60,631 nt of DNA from Candidatus Aristotella avistercoris. GTDB taxonomy: Bacteria > Bacillota > Clostridia > Oscillospirales > Ruminococcaceae. A program made the translations under genes and the position numbers. The notes beneath the pieces are model-generated. The model was not told where the DNA came from. It worked only from the letters and a program-made list of their open reading frames with translations, and did no database searches. Of this stretch, positions 32,022 to 41,255 are shown piece by piece. Numbering within the stretch: the first letter of the stretch is position 1; each line of letters begins with the position of its first letter. The stretch is from assembly GCA_904397835.1 (NCBI GenBank), contig CAJFOV010000002.1:1-60631 (forward strand), written 5' to 3'.

Positions 32022-34199
32022 ATGGGTATTAAAATTGCATTGGCGGGTAACCCCAACTGCGGCAAGACCACCATGTTCAACGACCTGACCGGTTCCAGCC
32101 AATATGTTGGCAACTGGCCTGGCGTCACGGTGGAAAAGAAGGAGGGCAAACTCAAGGGCCACAAGGATGTCATTGTGACAGACCTTCCTGGCATCTACTC
32201 CCTCTCCCCCTACACGCTGGAAGAGGTTGTGAGCCGCAACTACTTGATCAACGAAAATCCAGATGTGGTGCTCAATTTGGTGGACGGCACCAACTTGGAA
32301 CGCAACCTCTATTTGACCACTCAGGTGGTGGAGCTGGGCCTTCCGGTTGTCATTGCTCTGAACATGATGGACCTGGTCAAAAAGAATGGCGATAGGATCG
32401 ACACCAAAAAGCTCTCTCAGGAGCTGGGCTGCGAAATTGTGGAGACCAGCGCCTTGAAGGGCGACGGCTCCAAGGAGGCCGCCGAGCGGGCCATCGCTAT
32501 GGCCAAGGCCAAGCAGGCGGCCGTTCCCCAGCACCGTTTCAGCGATCCGGTGGAGAACGCCCTGGCGGAGATCACCAACCTGGCCGGCGCGGCGGTAGAG
32601 GGCCAGCACGCCAGATGGTATGCCATCAAGCTTTTTGAGCGGGACGAAAAGATCAAAGCGGAGCTGGGCCTGCCCACTCCTGTTCAGGAGAAGATCGAGC
32701 AGGTCATTGCCAACTGTGAAAAGGCTATGGATGACGACTGCGAGAGCATCATCACCAACGAGCGGTATGAGTACATCGCCATCCTGATGAAAAAGTGCGT
32801 GCACAAAAAGACCACAGGCCTTACCACCAGCGATAAGATTGACCGGGTTGTCACCAACCGCTTTTTGGCGCTGCCCATCTTTGCGGCGGTCATGTTCCTG
32901 GTGTACTACATCTCTGTCAGCAGCCTTGGCACCATTCTCACCGACTGGACCAACGACACCCTCTTTGGAGAGTGGATCCTGCCTGCGGCAGCCTCCTGGC
33001 TGGAGGGGATGAACGTGGCCCCCTGGCTCCAGAGCCTGCTGGTGGATGGCATCATCAACGGTGTGGGCGCGGTGTTGGGCTTTGTGCCCCAGATGTTTAT
33101 TCTCTTCTTCTTCCTTTCCATCTTGGAGGATGTGGGTTACATGGCCCGCGTCGCCTTCATCATGGACCGGATCTTCCGCAAGTTTGGCCTGTCCGGTAAG
33201 AGCTTTATCCCCATGCTCATCTCCTCCGGCTGCGGCGTGCCCGGCATCATGGCCACCAAGACCATTGAAAACGAGAAGGACCGCCGTATGACCGTCATGA
33301 CCACCACCTTTATCCCCTGCAGTGCAAAACTTCCCATCATCTCCTTGGTCGTGGGTTCTCTTATGGGTGCCGAGATGTGGTGGACCGCACCCCTCTTCTA
33401 CTTCCTGGGGGTTGCAGCGGTCATTCTCTCCGGTATCATTCTGAAGAAGACCAAGATGTTTGCCGGCGACCCAGCTCCCTTTGTCATGGAGCTGCCCCAG
33501 TACCACATCCCCGCCGCCAAAAGCGTGCTGATCCACATGTGGGAGCGGGTGAAGGCCTTTATGGTCAAGGCCGGTACGGTGATCTTTGTGGCCTGTGTGG
33601 TGGTCTGGTTCCTCAAGAGCTTTGGTTGGCCTGACGGGGGCTCCGCCTTCGGCATGCTGGATTTTGAGGATCCTGCCCAGACCGACTTCAGCCTGCTGGC
33701 AAGAATCGGCAACTTTGTTGCTCCCATCTTTGTGCCCCTGGGCTTTGGCAACTGGCAGGCCACTGTGGCCTCCATCACCGGCCTTGTGGCCAAGGAGGAT
33801 GTGGTGGGTACCATGGGCGTCATCTTTGGCATCGGCAGCGATGCAGACTCCGCCGATCCCGGGATGTGGAGCGCTCTGGTCACCCTGATGCCCGCAGTCT
33901 GTTCGAGAATGGCATTCCTGGCCTTCAACCTGCTGTGCGCCCCCTGCTTTGCCGCCATTGGCGCCATCCGTAGGGAGATGTCCAGCGCCAAATGGACCGC
34001 CTTTGCCATCTGCTACCAGTGTGTCTTTGCCTACTGCGTGGCCCTGATGATCAACCAATTTGGCCTCCTGTTCTCCGGTACAGGCTTTACCGTCTGGTCC
34101 GCAGTGGCCATTGTGGTGGCGGCCGTGTTCTTGTTCCTGCTGTTCCGCCCGGCCCGCAAAGCCGGCACCATTGACCAGCGGGTTGCCGTAGGGGTCTAA
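32022..34199 (+). CDS. feoB: Ferrous iron transport protein B
   Basis: A 725-residue Fe2+ transporter. The N-terminal G domain has G1 GNPNCGKTT (residues 8-16), G3 DLPGIY and G4 NMMD. It is followed by a guanine-dissociation-inhibitor-like helical region and about eleven membrane helices. Gate motifs include SSGCGVPGIMATK and TFIPCSAKLPI, each with the conserved Cys. The ATG is preceded by GAGGAATC. It is expressed from the metal-repressed operon. Confidence 0.95.
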   Translation: MGIKIALAGNPNCGKTTMFNDLTGSSQYVGNWPGVTVEKKEGKLKGHKDVIVTDLPGIYSLSPYTLEEVVSRNYLINENPDVVLNLVDGTNLERNLYLTTQVVELGLPVVIALNMMDLVKKNGDRIDTKKLSQELGCEIVETSALKGDGSKEAAERAIAMAKAKQAAVPQHRFSDPVENALAEITNLAGAAVEGQHARWYAIKLFERDEKIKAELGLPTPVQEKIEQVIANCEKAMDDDCESIITNERYEYIAILMKKCVHKKTTGLTTSDKIDRVVTNRFLALPIFAAVMFLVYYISVSSLGTILTDWTNDTLFGEWILPAAASWLEGMNVAPWLQSLLVDGIINGVGAVLGFVPQMFILFFFLSILEDVGYMARVAFIMDRIFRKFGLSGKSFIPMLISSGCGVPGIMATKTIENEKDRRMTVMTTTFIPCSAKLPIISLVVGSLMGAEMWWTAPLFYFLGVAAVILSGIILKKTKMFAGDPAPFVMELPQYHIPAAKSVLIHMWERVKAFMVKAGTVIFVACVVVWFLKSFGWPDGGSAFGMLDFEDPAQTDFSLLARIGNFVAPIFVPLGFGNWQATVASITGLVAKEDVVGTMGVIFGIGSDADSADPGMWSALVTLMPAVCSRMAFLAFNLLCAPCFAAIGAIRREMSSAKWTAFAICYQCVFAYCVALMINQFGLLFSGTGFTVWSAVAIVVAAVFLFLLFRPARKAGTIDQRVAVGV

Positions 34200-34231
34200 C
34201 AGGAACCGCATCCCCTGAAAGGAGGGTCTCT

Positions 34232-34426
34232 ATGCTTCCCACCATCATCCTTTCGGCAGTTCTTTTGATCCTGCTGGTATGTGCTGTTCGCTATCTGTGG
34301 AAAAACGGAACCTGCGCGGGGTGCTCCCAAAAGGGGGCATGCCACACCACCTCCCAGGCGCAGGGGTGCAGCGGCGGTTGTGCCCATTGCCGCCACTGCC
34401 ACACCAGTTCTTCCACTTTGAAATAA
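34232..34426 (+). CDS. FeoB-associated Cys-rich membrane protein
   Basis: A 64-residue protein with one N-terminal membrane helix and a Cys-rich cytoplasmic tail (CAGC, CSGGCAHC, CRHC). This matches the small proteins often encoded after feoB, thought to handle Fe2+ at the inner face. AAAGGAGGG precedes the ATG. Confidence 0.85.
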   Translation: MLPTIILSAVLLILLVCAVRYLWKNGTCAGCSQKGACHTTSQAQGCSGGCAHCRHCHTSSSTLK

Positions 34427-34494
34427 CCCAGAGATGGCGGGGGCCTCAACCCTCTCCCACAGGCGTTGGACCCCCACCGTATTTCTCTCTCCCT

Positions 34495-34533
34495 TTGGCG
34501 GCCCGGATTGGCTGCAAACGACCGGGCCGCCAG
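34495..34533 (+). other. GC-rich hairpin after the feo operon
   Basis: TGGCGGCCCGG / CCGGGCCGCCA (11 bp perfect) with a 15-nt loop, no T tract. It lies in the 200-bp space between the feo operon and its terminator, where no gene is seen. Confidence 0.4.
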
Positions 34534-34632
34534 AGGACCTCCTCAACATCGAGGCTACTCCCATTTTCATACCGGGCAATGGTTGGTTCCAAACTTTGCC
34601 GCTGCCTGGCGACAACAAGATTCTCTTACCGG

Positions 34633-34667
34633 AAAGGGCGCTGGACCGTTGGTTCAGCGCCCTTTTC
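34633..34667. terminator. Bidirectional terminator after the feo operon
   Basis: AAAGGGCGCTG / CAGCGCCCTTTT with an 11-nt loop lies between the feo operon and the convergent kinase gene. Confidence 0.85.
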
Positions 34668-34675
34668 GTGCAAGA

Positions 34676-35215
34676 TCAAAAGGTGAGAGCCTGCACGGCC
34701 CGCTGTAGGGAGCCAAGATAGTCCCGCCGGATCACAAGGTGGGGCAAATTCTTTTGAGCGCAGGCATCCAACAGGGCCTGGTTCTCCTCCACCAGCTCCT
34801 GCAGGGAGGGGGGCTCCCCCAGGGGCAGGCGGTGCTCCACAGCATTTTCATATTTCAAGATCTCCCCATAGTGGCTGCGGATATAATCCGGGTGCAGAAT
34901 CAGGCAGAGAAAGCGCACCTGTTCCCGATACTGCTCCGGCAGATCCTGCTGGAAGTTCAGGGGGATATAGCAGCCCTCCACCACCAGATGCTGTTGGTTT
35001 TCCACGGCGGTCTTTGCCATCTCTCGGGCAACCGGCCAGAGAAAGGCGGTGAGGGCATCGGTGGGGCTCTCCGGCGTCAGGGGGCACAGGCCGCTGCGGA
35101 TCAGCCCCATTTTTAGATGATCCAGCGAGAGATAGGGCACCTGGTGCAGCTCCAGACAGCGCTGGGCAAACAGCGTCTTGCCACTGTGGGTGGTGCCGGT
35201 GATCAGTTGTACCAT
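34676..35215 (-). CDS. P-loop ATPase/kinase-like protein, unknown substrate
   Basis: A 179-residue protein with the Walker A motif GTTHSGKTLFA at residues 6-16 and a DHLK/RSG segment like that of nucleoside-type kinases. No cofactor or substrate motif identifies the product. Its length fits small AAA/zeta-like kinases. ATG at 35215 is used; AGGAGG lies 12 nt upstream, slightly far. It is divergent from the nitrilase gene and stands alone. Confidence 0.7.
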   Translation of the reverse strand: MVQLITGTTHSGKTLFAQRCLELHQVPYLSLDHLKMGLIRSGLCPLTPESPTDALTAFLWPVAREMAKTAVENQQHLVVEGCYIPLNFQQDLPEQYREQVRFLCLILHPDYIRSHYGEILKYENAVEHRLPLGEPPSLQELVEENQALLDACAQKNLPHLVIRRDYLGSLQRAVQALTF

Positions 35216-35505
35216 AGGGACATCAAACCTCCTGAGGAAATGGGGTGGGGACTTTGGGCATATGCTGGCGCTGCCTCCCTCTCTGGCAACCGGTGCGGGA
35301 GCGCCCCGTTCCCTGTGATTGTAGCACATTCTGCCCAGGGGTTCCAGATGCCGGGAACTTGCTTGGGGTGGGCCTGCTGCCGCGGCCCGGCGGAGAAATT
35401 TGGTGGATTTGTGCCCATACCGTCTAGGACTGGGAGCAAAAGTGTGATAAAATAACATTGATTCATGGCTTGTTGAGAGGAGGGATCCCCGCGATTGGGA
35501 CCAAT

Positions 35506-36306
35506 ATGAAAATTACCATGCTCCAAATGGACTGTAAACTTGCTTCCCCTGCGGAAAATTTTGCCCATGCCGAGGCGCTCATCCGCCAGGCCGCCCAGGA
35601 TGGACCGGATGTCATCACCCTGCCGGAGACCTTCAACATCGGATTTTTCCCGCGGGAACATCTGCGGGAGCTCTGCGACCGGGAGGGGGAGGAGACCATC
35701 CGCCGTTTTTCCGCTCTGGCAAAGGAGCTGCAGGTGAACCTGGTGGCCGGCTCGGTGGGCAATGTGCGCCAGGATGGGATTTATAACACCTGCTACATCT
35801 TTGACCGCCAGGGCAAGGTGCTGGGGAACTACGACAAGACCCACCTCTTTTCCCCCATGGGGGAGGATCAGTTCTTCCAAAAGGGCAGCCACCTGACCAC
35901 ATTCCAGCTGGATGGAGTGCCGTGCGGCGTCATCATCTGTTATGACATGCGCTTTTTGGAACTGGTGCGCAGCCTGTCCCTCCAGGGAATTCAGGTGCTC
36001 TTTGTGGTGGCCCACTGGCCTGATGCGCGTCTGAACCATTGGCGGATCCTAAGCCAGGCTCGAGCGGTAGAAAACCAGATGTTTGTGGTGGCCACCAACG
36101 CTTGCAGCCGGGCGGGGGAGACCCGGTACGCCGGCCACTCCATGCTGGTGGATCCCTGGGGGGAGATCCTGGCCGAGGGAGGACCGGGGGAGGAACGGAT
36201 CACCGGTACATTGGACTTTTCGGTCATCCGCGGCATCCGGGAGAGCATCAACGTCTACCGGGACCGCCGGCCGGAGCTCTACCAATTGGACTGTAACCAT
36301 CAATAG
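35506..36306 (+). CDS. Carbon-nitrogen hydrolase (nitrilase superfamily, omega-amidase-like)
   Basis: A 266-residue nitrilase-fold hydrolase with the complete catalytic triad: E41 (TLPETFN), K111 (NYDKTHLF) and C145 (VIICYDMRF). The arrangement resembles omega-amidases and related amidohydrolases, which cleave an amide such as 2-oxoglutaramate. ATG at 35506 is the start of the conserved fold. It heads a likely operon with a DUF2848 gene 16 bp later. The substrate is not known. Confidence 0.85.
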   Translation: MKITMLQMDCKLASPAENFAHAEALIRQAAQDGPDVITLPETFNIGFFPREHLRELCDREGEETIRRFSALAKELQVNLVAGSVGNVRQDGIYNTCYIFDRQGKVLGNYDKTHLFSPMGEDQFFQKGSHLTTFQLDGVPCGVIICYDMRFLELVRSLSLQGIQVLFVVAHWPDARLNHWRILSQARAVENQMFVVATNACSRAGETRYAGHSMLVDPWGEILAEGGPGEERITGTLDFSVIRGIRESINVYRDRRPELYQLDCNHQ

Positions 36307-36322
36307 AGAGGAGAAAGGACCC

Positions 36323-37012
36323 ATGAACACCATGCAATTTACCTTGATCACCAAGGAGGGTGCCACCCCGCTGACCGTCTCCTATGACCAGCTGTTTGCC
36401 ATCGGCTATGCCGGACGCAATGTGAAAAAGACCCAAGAACACATTGAGGAGCTGGCACAGTTGGGGGTGCCCGCTCCCAAACGGATTCCCACCATCTTCC
36501 AGTGCTCCAACCTGCTGCTGACCCAGGAGGAGGGCTTCCATGTGGTGGGGGAGCGCACCTGCGGCGAGGTGGAATATGTGCTTGTGCGCTACCAGGGCAA
36601 GACCTATGTTGGCGTGGGGAGCGACCACACCGACCGGGAGCTGGAGAGCCAGAGTGTGCCCAAGTCCAAGCAGGTCTGCCCCAAGCCCATCGGCCGGGAG
36701 CTGTGGGACTATGAGGAGCTCAAGGACCACTGGGATTCCATCCGCCTGCTGTCCTACCAGATGGTGGATGGGGAGGAGATCCTCTACCAGGAGGGAACCC
36801 TGGCGGACATCCTGCCGGTGGAGCGCATCCTGGCGGAGCTGGACGAGCGGGTGGGGGAGATCGGCGATGCAGTCATCTTCTCCGGCACCGTTCCGGCCCT
36901 GGGAGGCTTCCGCTTTGGGACTGCCTTCCGCGGGGAGATGATCGACGACACCCTGAACCGCAAGCAGGTCTGTGCCTATCAGGTCTGGGCCGTCAGCGAG
37001 GAGGAGCGGTAG
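36323..37012 (+). CDS. DUF2848 family protein
   Basis: A 229-residue cytoplasmic protein of the DUF2848 type. Recognisable parts are YAGRNVKKTQEHIEELAQLGVPAPKRIPTIFQCSNLLLTQ, VGVGSDHTDRELE, and the C-terminal GTVPALGGFRFGTAFRGEMIDDTLNR. The DHTDRE and FRGEM segments look like metal/acid sites of fumarylacetoacetase-like enzymes. Family function is unknown. ATG at 36323 is preceded by GGAGAAAGG. The long frame extending upstream overlaps the nitrilase and is spurious. Confidence 0.8.
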   Translation: MNTMQFTLITKEGATPLTVSYDQLFAIGYAGRNVKKTQEHIEELAQLGVPAPKRIPTIFQCSNLLLTQEEGFHVVGERTCGEVEYVLVRYQGKTYVGVGSDHTDRELESQSVPKSKQVCPKPIGRELWDYEELKDHWDSIRLLSYQMVDGEEILYQEGTLADILPVERILAELDERVGEIGDAVIFSGTVPALGGFRFGTAFRGEMIDDTLNRKQVCAYQVWAVSEEER

Positions 37013-37126
37013 CTCCGGTCGCCGGACACCTGCGGCTGTTGCATTGCTGGATGATCTCGCGGGACAGTGCAAAGTGCGCGCCCTTCGGCTTGAGAAGAAA
37101 TTTTTGGGAAGGAATGGACCGTTCCA

Positions 37127-37879
37127 ATGACCTATGATCTCTCTGTCTTTTTGATTGTTTGCCCCATGGTGTTTCTGGCTGGACTGGTGGATTCGGTGGC
37201 GGGCGGCGGCGGGCTCGTCTCCCTGCCAGCTTATCTGTTTGCAGGGGTTCCGCCCCATACGGCAGTGGCAACCAACAAGTGCTCCTCCAGCATGGGGACC
37301 TTGGTCTCCACCCTGCGGTATCTCAAGAGCGGATATCTGGACCGGTCGGTGGCGGTAGCAACGGTGCTCTGTGCGCTGGTGGGCTCTGTCCTGGGATCCA
37401 ACCTGATGTTGGTGGCCAGCGATACCCTGCTGCGGTACCTCTTGATCCCGTTGATCCCCGTGGTGGCCTTTTACGTCCTGCGGCGCAGGGGGGAGGGGAA
37501 TCCCGAGCCCCTGCCCCTCAAACGGCGGCGTTGGATCATGGCTGTCATCTCCCTGGTGCTGGGGGTGTATGACGGCTTCTATGGCCCGGGGACAGGGACC
37601 TTCCTGCTGCTGCTCTACACCAGCCTTGCCAAGCTGGACCTGAAGACCGCCAGCGGGAATGTGAAGCTGGTGAACCTCTCCTCCAACCTGGCGGCAGTGG
37701 CGGTCTTTCTGTGGAATGGACAGATCGCCATCCCCCTTGGCCTGGTGGCCGGCCTCTTTGGCATCGCCGGGAACTATCTGGGCACCGGGCTGGTGCTCAA
37801 GCGCGGCGGCAAGATCATCCGCCCCATGCTCCTGGTGGTGCTGAGCTTGCTGTTCCTCAAGTTGTTGCTGGATCCTTAA
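37127..37879 (+). CDS. TauE/SafE (TSUP) family anion transporter
   Basis: A 250-residue membrane protein with about eight helices in two repeats. FLAGLVDSVAGGGGLVSLPAYL and GVYDGFYGPGTGTFLLLLY are the paired TSUP signatures. The family exports or imports sulfite, sulfonates or organic acids. It is 114 bp after the DUF2848 gene, so it may transport the substrate or product of that pathway. Confidence 0.87.
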   Translation: MTYDLSVFLIVCPMVFLAGLVDSVAGGGGLVSLPAYLFAGVPPHTAVATNKCSSSMGTLVSTLRYLKSGYLDRSVAVATVLCALVGSVLGSNLMLVASDTLLRYLLIPLIPVVAFYVLRRRGEGNPEPLPLKRRRWIMAVISLVLGVYDGFYGPGTGTFLLLLYTSLAKLDLKTASGNVKLVNLSSNLAAVAVFLWNGQIAIPLGLVAGLFGIAGNYLGTGLVLKRGGKIIRPMLLVVLSLLFLKLLLDP

Positions 37880-37930
37880 AAGAAAATGGATCCCGCCCCG
37901 CCGGGAGAGAAGGTTCGTTTTCACAGAGAA

Positions 37931-37962
37931 AAAACTCCCCCTACAGCAGGGGGAGTTTTGTC
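37931..37962. terminator. Bidirectional terminator after the TSUP gene
   Basis: AAAACTCCCCC-TACAGCA-GGGGGAGTTTT lies between convergent transcription units. Confidence 0.88.
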
Positions 37963-38032
37963 ATATGAGGGGCATATCCTCCACAAAGGGGGGATCTGTC
38001 AAATGCAATGGAAGGTATTGAGACGGGCTGGA

Positions 38033-38560
38033 TCACCGCGTCCCCGCTGAGGCGCTCTGCAGCCGTGCCTTGATCCCCGTTCGATCCAGGGCCAGGGCCG
38101 CTGCAAGATATATCACGGAACTGCCAAGGGCCTGGACCAGGTTGCCCCACATGGAGGCCATCGGAGCAACCCAATTACCAAAGATCAGGGCCTCGGCCAC
38201 ATAGTAACCCAGAACAGAGATGGCCGCGCCTGCCGGCAGGGCCAGAAGATTGCGCCAGCAGATCAGCTTATTTCCCCAGGCGGTAAAACACAATGCCACC
38301 AGAGGTTTGATGAGGGCGGTGGGGAGCATCCACATCACCGCGCCGGAGGACAGATCCGCCAATATGCCTCCCAGTGCCCCTGCGGCACAGGCATAGGGTT
38401 TGGGCAAAAAACTGGCGGCAAGGTAGAGAAAGGCGTCCCCCAGGTGGAGATATCCCCCATTGCTCCCCAGGGGAATGTGGAAGAGATAGGCGGTGGTCAG
38501 GGCAATTATGGAGGCAAAGAGGGCTGTCTCCACCAGAAGCCGGCTGGAACGATGGCTCAT
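38033..38560 (-). CDS. ECF transporter S component (TIGR04002-like), probable vitamin B6 precursor uptake
   Basis: A 175-residue integral protein with about six helices. The opening RLLVETALFASIIALTTAYLFHIPLG and GGYLHLGDAFLYLAASFLPKPYACAAGALGGILADLSSG are typical of energy-coupling-factor substrate-binding subunits. It needs the shared EcfAAT module encoded elsewhere. Its start overlaps the pyridoxal kinase stop by 4 bp, which suggests a B6 vitamer as substrate. That is inference from context. Confidence 0.82.
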   Translation of the reverse strand: MSHRSSRLLVETALFASIIALTTAYLFHIPLGSNGGYLHLGDAFLYLAASFLPKPYACAAGALGGILADLSSGAVMWMLPTALIKPLVALCFTAWGNKLICWRNLLALPAGAAISVLGYYVAEALIFGNWVAPMASMWGNLVQALGSSVIYLAAALALDRTGIKARLQSASAGTR

Positions 38561-39414
38561 TGTTTCTCCCCCCTTGGCAGCAGAAGCGGGAGGTAGGGCT
38601 CAAAGGCAATTCCCTCTCGAGGATCGGTTCCATCCTGGTAAGATTTGGTGATGGCCTGTTCCAGCAGGGCCGCTGCCAGGCGGACGCCCTGCTCCAGTGT
38701 ATCTCCCCGCAGCAGACTGCCACAGAGGATGGAGGCCATGATGTCCCCTGTGCCGGAGTAGTAGCCGGACCCCACCCGGCGGTTCTGCACCACAAAGGCG
38801 CGGTCCTGGTCCGCCACATATCCCAAGGTGGCAATCTGTGCCCCAGGCAGATGGATGCCTGTGATCACCACCTGACCAGGCCCCAGAGCGGCGAGAGTCC
38901 GGGCTATCTCCTGGGCAGGATCCAGGGGATTCTCCGCCTCTGCCACCTGGCCATAGGACCGGCCGGTCAGCAGACAGGCCTCCGTCAGATTGGGGGTGAT
39001 GAGATCCGCCCGCCGGATGAGGTGGAGCAGTGCGTCCCGCATACCATCGTGAAAGATGGGATAGTAGTGACCCTCATCCCCAAACACTGGGTCCACCACC
39101 ACAGTGGCATGATTGTCGGCAAAGAGATCCAAAAACTGTTCCACCTGGGCAACCTGCTGCTCGTTGAACAAAAAGCCGGAATAGATTCCCTGAAAGACAG
39201 GGTTCATCCCCCGCCACTGCCGGGAGAAGGCGTCAAAGTGCCCGCTGAGGTCCACGCACACAAAGTCAGGGAAAGCCGTTTGGCTGCTGAGTGCCGCTGT
39301 GGGTAGGGGACAGGCCTGAACCCCCATGGCGGCCAAGATAGGGAGTGCCGCCGTGAGCGAACATTTGCCAAAACCAGAGAGATCGTTAATGGCCGCAACC
39401 TTTGAAATACCCAT
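38557..39414 (-). CDS. pdxK: Pyridoxamine/pyridoxal kinase (ribokinase-like)
   Basis: A 285-residue PfkB-type kinase of the pyridoxal kinase branch. N-terminal AAINDLSGFGKCSLTAALPILAAMGVQACPLPTA and VVVDPVFGDEGHYY are the substrate and metal segments. GTGDIMAS carries the catalytic Asp of the anion hole (GTGD). It phosphorylates pyridoxal or pyridoxamine to the active cofactor. The ATG at 39414 is 8 nt after AGGAGG. The ATG at 39420 is too close to it. Confidence 0.88.
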   Translation of the reverse strand: MGISKVAAINDLSGFGKCSLTAALPILAAMGVQACPLPTAALSSQTAFPDFVCVDLSGHFDAFSRQWRGMNPVFQGIYSGFLFNEQQVAQVEQFLDLFADNHATVVVDPVFGDEGHYYPIFHDGMRDALLHLIRRADLITPNLTEACLLTGRSYGQVAEAENPLDPAQEIARTLAALGPGQVVITGIHLPGAQIATLGYVADQDRAFVVQNRRVGSGYYSGTGDIMASILCGSLLRGDTLEQGVRLAAALLEQAITKSYQDGTDPREGIAFEPYLPLLLPRGEKQ

Positions 39415-39735
39415 GTTCATTCCTCCTATGGCATTTATCATAAAATGGAAAGGGTAAAATGTAAAATTGCCTGCTTTATCGGAAAGCTTGGGGCTGTCTG
39501 TGAAAACCCCCCTGTTAAATGTGATAGAATGGAGGGAAAATAGAAAATATATACAACAAAGCGGGACGAGTATCACCTTTTTTTCAAAGCAGTGAACCAA
39601 TTCTATAAATTTTCAATTTTAAAAGCATAGAATTTGATGGTTTTGGAAAAAAGATCCCCTGGTACCCAAGAGAGATGAGCAGAAGTAGAGGAAAGGCCCG
39701 ACGCTATCTGTGGCGTGCAGGGAATCCACCACAAG
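39415..39735. other. Non-coding gap upstream of pdxK
   Basis: About 320 bp holding the pdxK promoter region. AT-rich segments are present, but no clean -35/-10 pair or known riboswitch was recognised. Confidence 0.45.
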
Positions 39736-39775
39736 AAACAACTCCCCGGCAGTCAGGCCAGGGAGTTGTTTGAAA
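39736..39775 (-). terminator. Terminator of the PTS-IIC-like gene
   Basis: AAACAACTCCC / GGGAGTTGTTT with a 14-nt loop. On the minus strand it runs into TTTCTTGTGG and follows the permease stop at 39786. Confidence 0.85.
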
Positions 39776-39785
39776 CTTGAAAATA

Positions 39786-40838
39786 TTAGGCCTCGCTGGC
39801 CGCAGCTGGAGCGGTCAAGGGAGCCTCAGCCTTTGCAGACTTGCGGTTGCTCTGATAGTTTTTGAACACGATGCTGCCCACATAGCCAGCCAGAGAGCCA
39901 CCAAGAATGGCGAAGAACAGCGCGCCGGCCACCATCAGGGGTGGGTTAAAGGCAAAGGGCGCCAGCAGGCCGGGGATGGGGGAGGCAGTGCCAGGGGCGT
40001 TGTTTACAATGTGGAAGAGTGCTGCCGACACACCGGCAAGACCGCCGCCAAAAAAGTTGGAACAGTAGATGGGGATGGGGTTGGCGGTGATGATGGGCGC
40101 CTGGGTCAAAGGCTCCAGCATGACCGCAATGATGTTGCTCCGATCCCCCAGCTTGAGCCGGGCAAAGATCAGGCCGTTGGTGAAGGAACCGCCCACACAG
40201 GCGATGGCCGCAATGCCCATGGCAAGGCCGTTGAGGCCCAGCATGGCCGTCAGAGCCATGGAGCTCAGGGGAGAGGTGCAGATCATCTTCATGATACCGC
40301 CCAGCAGGAAGCCCATGACAATGGGGGATTGCTCAGCCGCCGCAGTGATGGTGCCGCCGATTTGAACCAGGGTGGCGTTGACCACAGGATCCACCGCCAG
40401 ACAGACAAAGCGGGCCAGGGGCGCAGCAACCAGCGCGCCGACAATCACATCCAAGCCCTCGGGGAGTTTCTTTTCCAGGATGGGGGACACCAGCCCGATC
40501 ACATAGCCTGCAACAAAGCCGGGCAGAATACCATACCCGCCGCAGGCCACGCCAGCGGCGATGGCCAGCACGGGGTTTGTACCCATGCTCAGGGGAACCG
40601 CAATGGCCGCGGCGATGCCGCCGAAGCTGCCGGAGGCTGCACCCAGGGTCTGGAAGAACTCCAGATGGAACAGATCCCCTGTAATATATTTATGGATGGC
40701 CTCCACCAAAAAGGTGGCAATGGCCGCATTGGCCATGCCGCTCATGGCCAGGGACCCTTTGGGGGCCTTCATGCTGAACAGAGAAAAAATTGCCAAGGTC
40801 ACAAGGAGCAGTCCCACTCCTGAAAGGATTGTCATCAT
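39786..40838 (-). CDS. PTS-IIC-like membrane permease (PTS_EIIC_2 family)
   Basis: A 350-residue polytopic protein with about nine helices, rich in Gly and Ala. LFSMKAPKGSLAMSGMANAAIATFLVEAIHKYITGDLFHLEFFQTLG and CVGGSFTNGLIFARLKLGDRSNIIAVMLEPLTQAPIITANPIPIY are typical of the PTS_EIIC_2 family. No EIIA or EIIB gene is adjacent, so phosphotransfer coupling is doubtful and it may be a stand-alone transporter. AGGTGATGG precedes tandem ATGs. Confidence 0.8.
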   Translation of the reverse strand: MMTILSGVGLLLVTLAIFSLFSMKAPKGSLAMSGMANAAIATFLVEAIHKYITGDLFHLEFFQTLGAASGSFGGIAAAIAVPLSMGTNPVLAIAAGVACGGYGILPGFVAGYVIGLVSPILEKKLPEGLDVIVGALVAAPLARFVCLAVDPVVNATLVQIGGTITAAAEQSPIVMGFLLGGIMKMICTSPLSSMALTAMLGLNGLAMGIAAIACVGGSFTNGLIFARLKLGDRSNIIAVMLEPLTQAPIITANPIPIYCSNFFGGGLAGVSAALFHIVNNAPGTASPIPGLLAPFAFNPPLMVAGALFFAILGGSLAGYVGSIVFKNYQSNRKSAKAEAPLTAPAAASEA

Positions 40839-41255
40839 GATCCATCACCTCGTATTGATTTTTTGTATGAGTGACCGTTTCTCATCGACAAATTCAATAT
40901 ACAAGGTACGTTTCAAAAAGTGACAGACGGTCTCAAAGGGGGTGGTGTAGGAATTTTTTGTTGAGATTTATAGAAAATGCACAACGTAGGGCCTCCCGAA
41001 CGGGAGGCCCTACCGATGATACTGTTTAGATTCCTCTCTCCCCACCCAACAGATTGTGGGATTACAGGCCATACTGACCGGGTTTACGGCGCATTTGGTT
41101 CAGAACAGTGGGGGGAGCTGGTGGCACGCAGCGGCCCTTTTCTTGGGCAAAATGTCCATTCTATGTGGTCAAAGGCTGGGCCATAAAGGGCTATATTCAA
41201 AGATCTGTCCGTTCTCTGTGGACTCAATTGCCGCATTGAATGGAGGAATATACCA
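40839..41255. other. Non-coding gap with a REP-like palindrome
   Basis: About 415 bp with no supported gene. The only clear structure is a 12-bp stem with a 4-nt loop at 40986-41013, listed separately. Confidence 0.5.
40986..41013. repeat. REP-like palindrome
   Basis: GTAGGGCCTCCC-GAAC-GGGAGGCCCTAC is a perfect 12-bp hairpin with no T tract. Short GTAGGG...CCCTAC palindromes are scattered between genes in many Oscillospiraceae genomes. No second copy was seen in this window. Confidence 0.55.

Noticed and set aside
31983-34211. A 742-codon open frame antisense to feoB
   Set aside because: High GC produces long antisense frames. The His/Gly-rich translation matches no family and has no ribosome site, while FeoB on the other strand is complete.
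36248-37924. A 558-codon minus-strand frame over DUF2848 and TSUP genes
   Set aside because: It is a shadow frame. The plus-strand genes have family motifs and ribosome sites.
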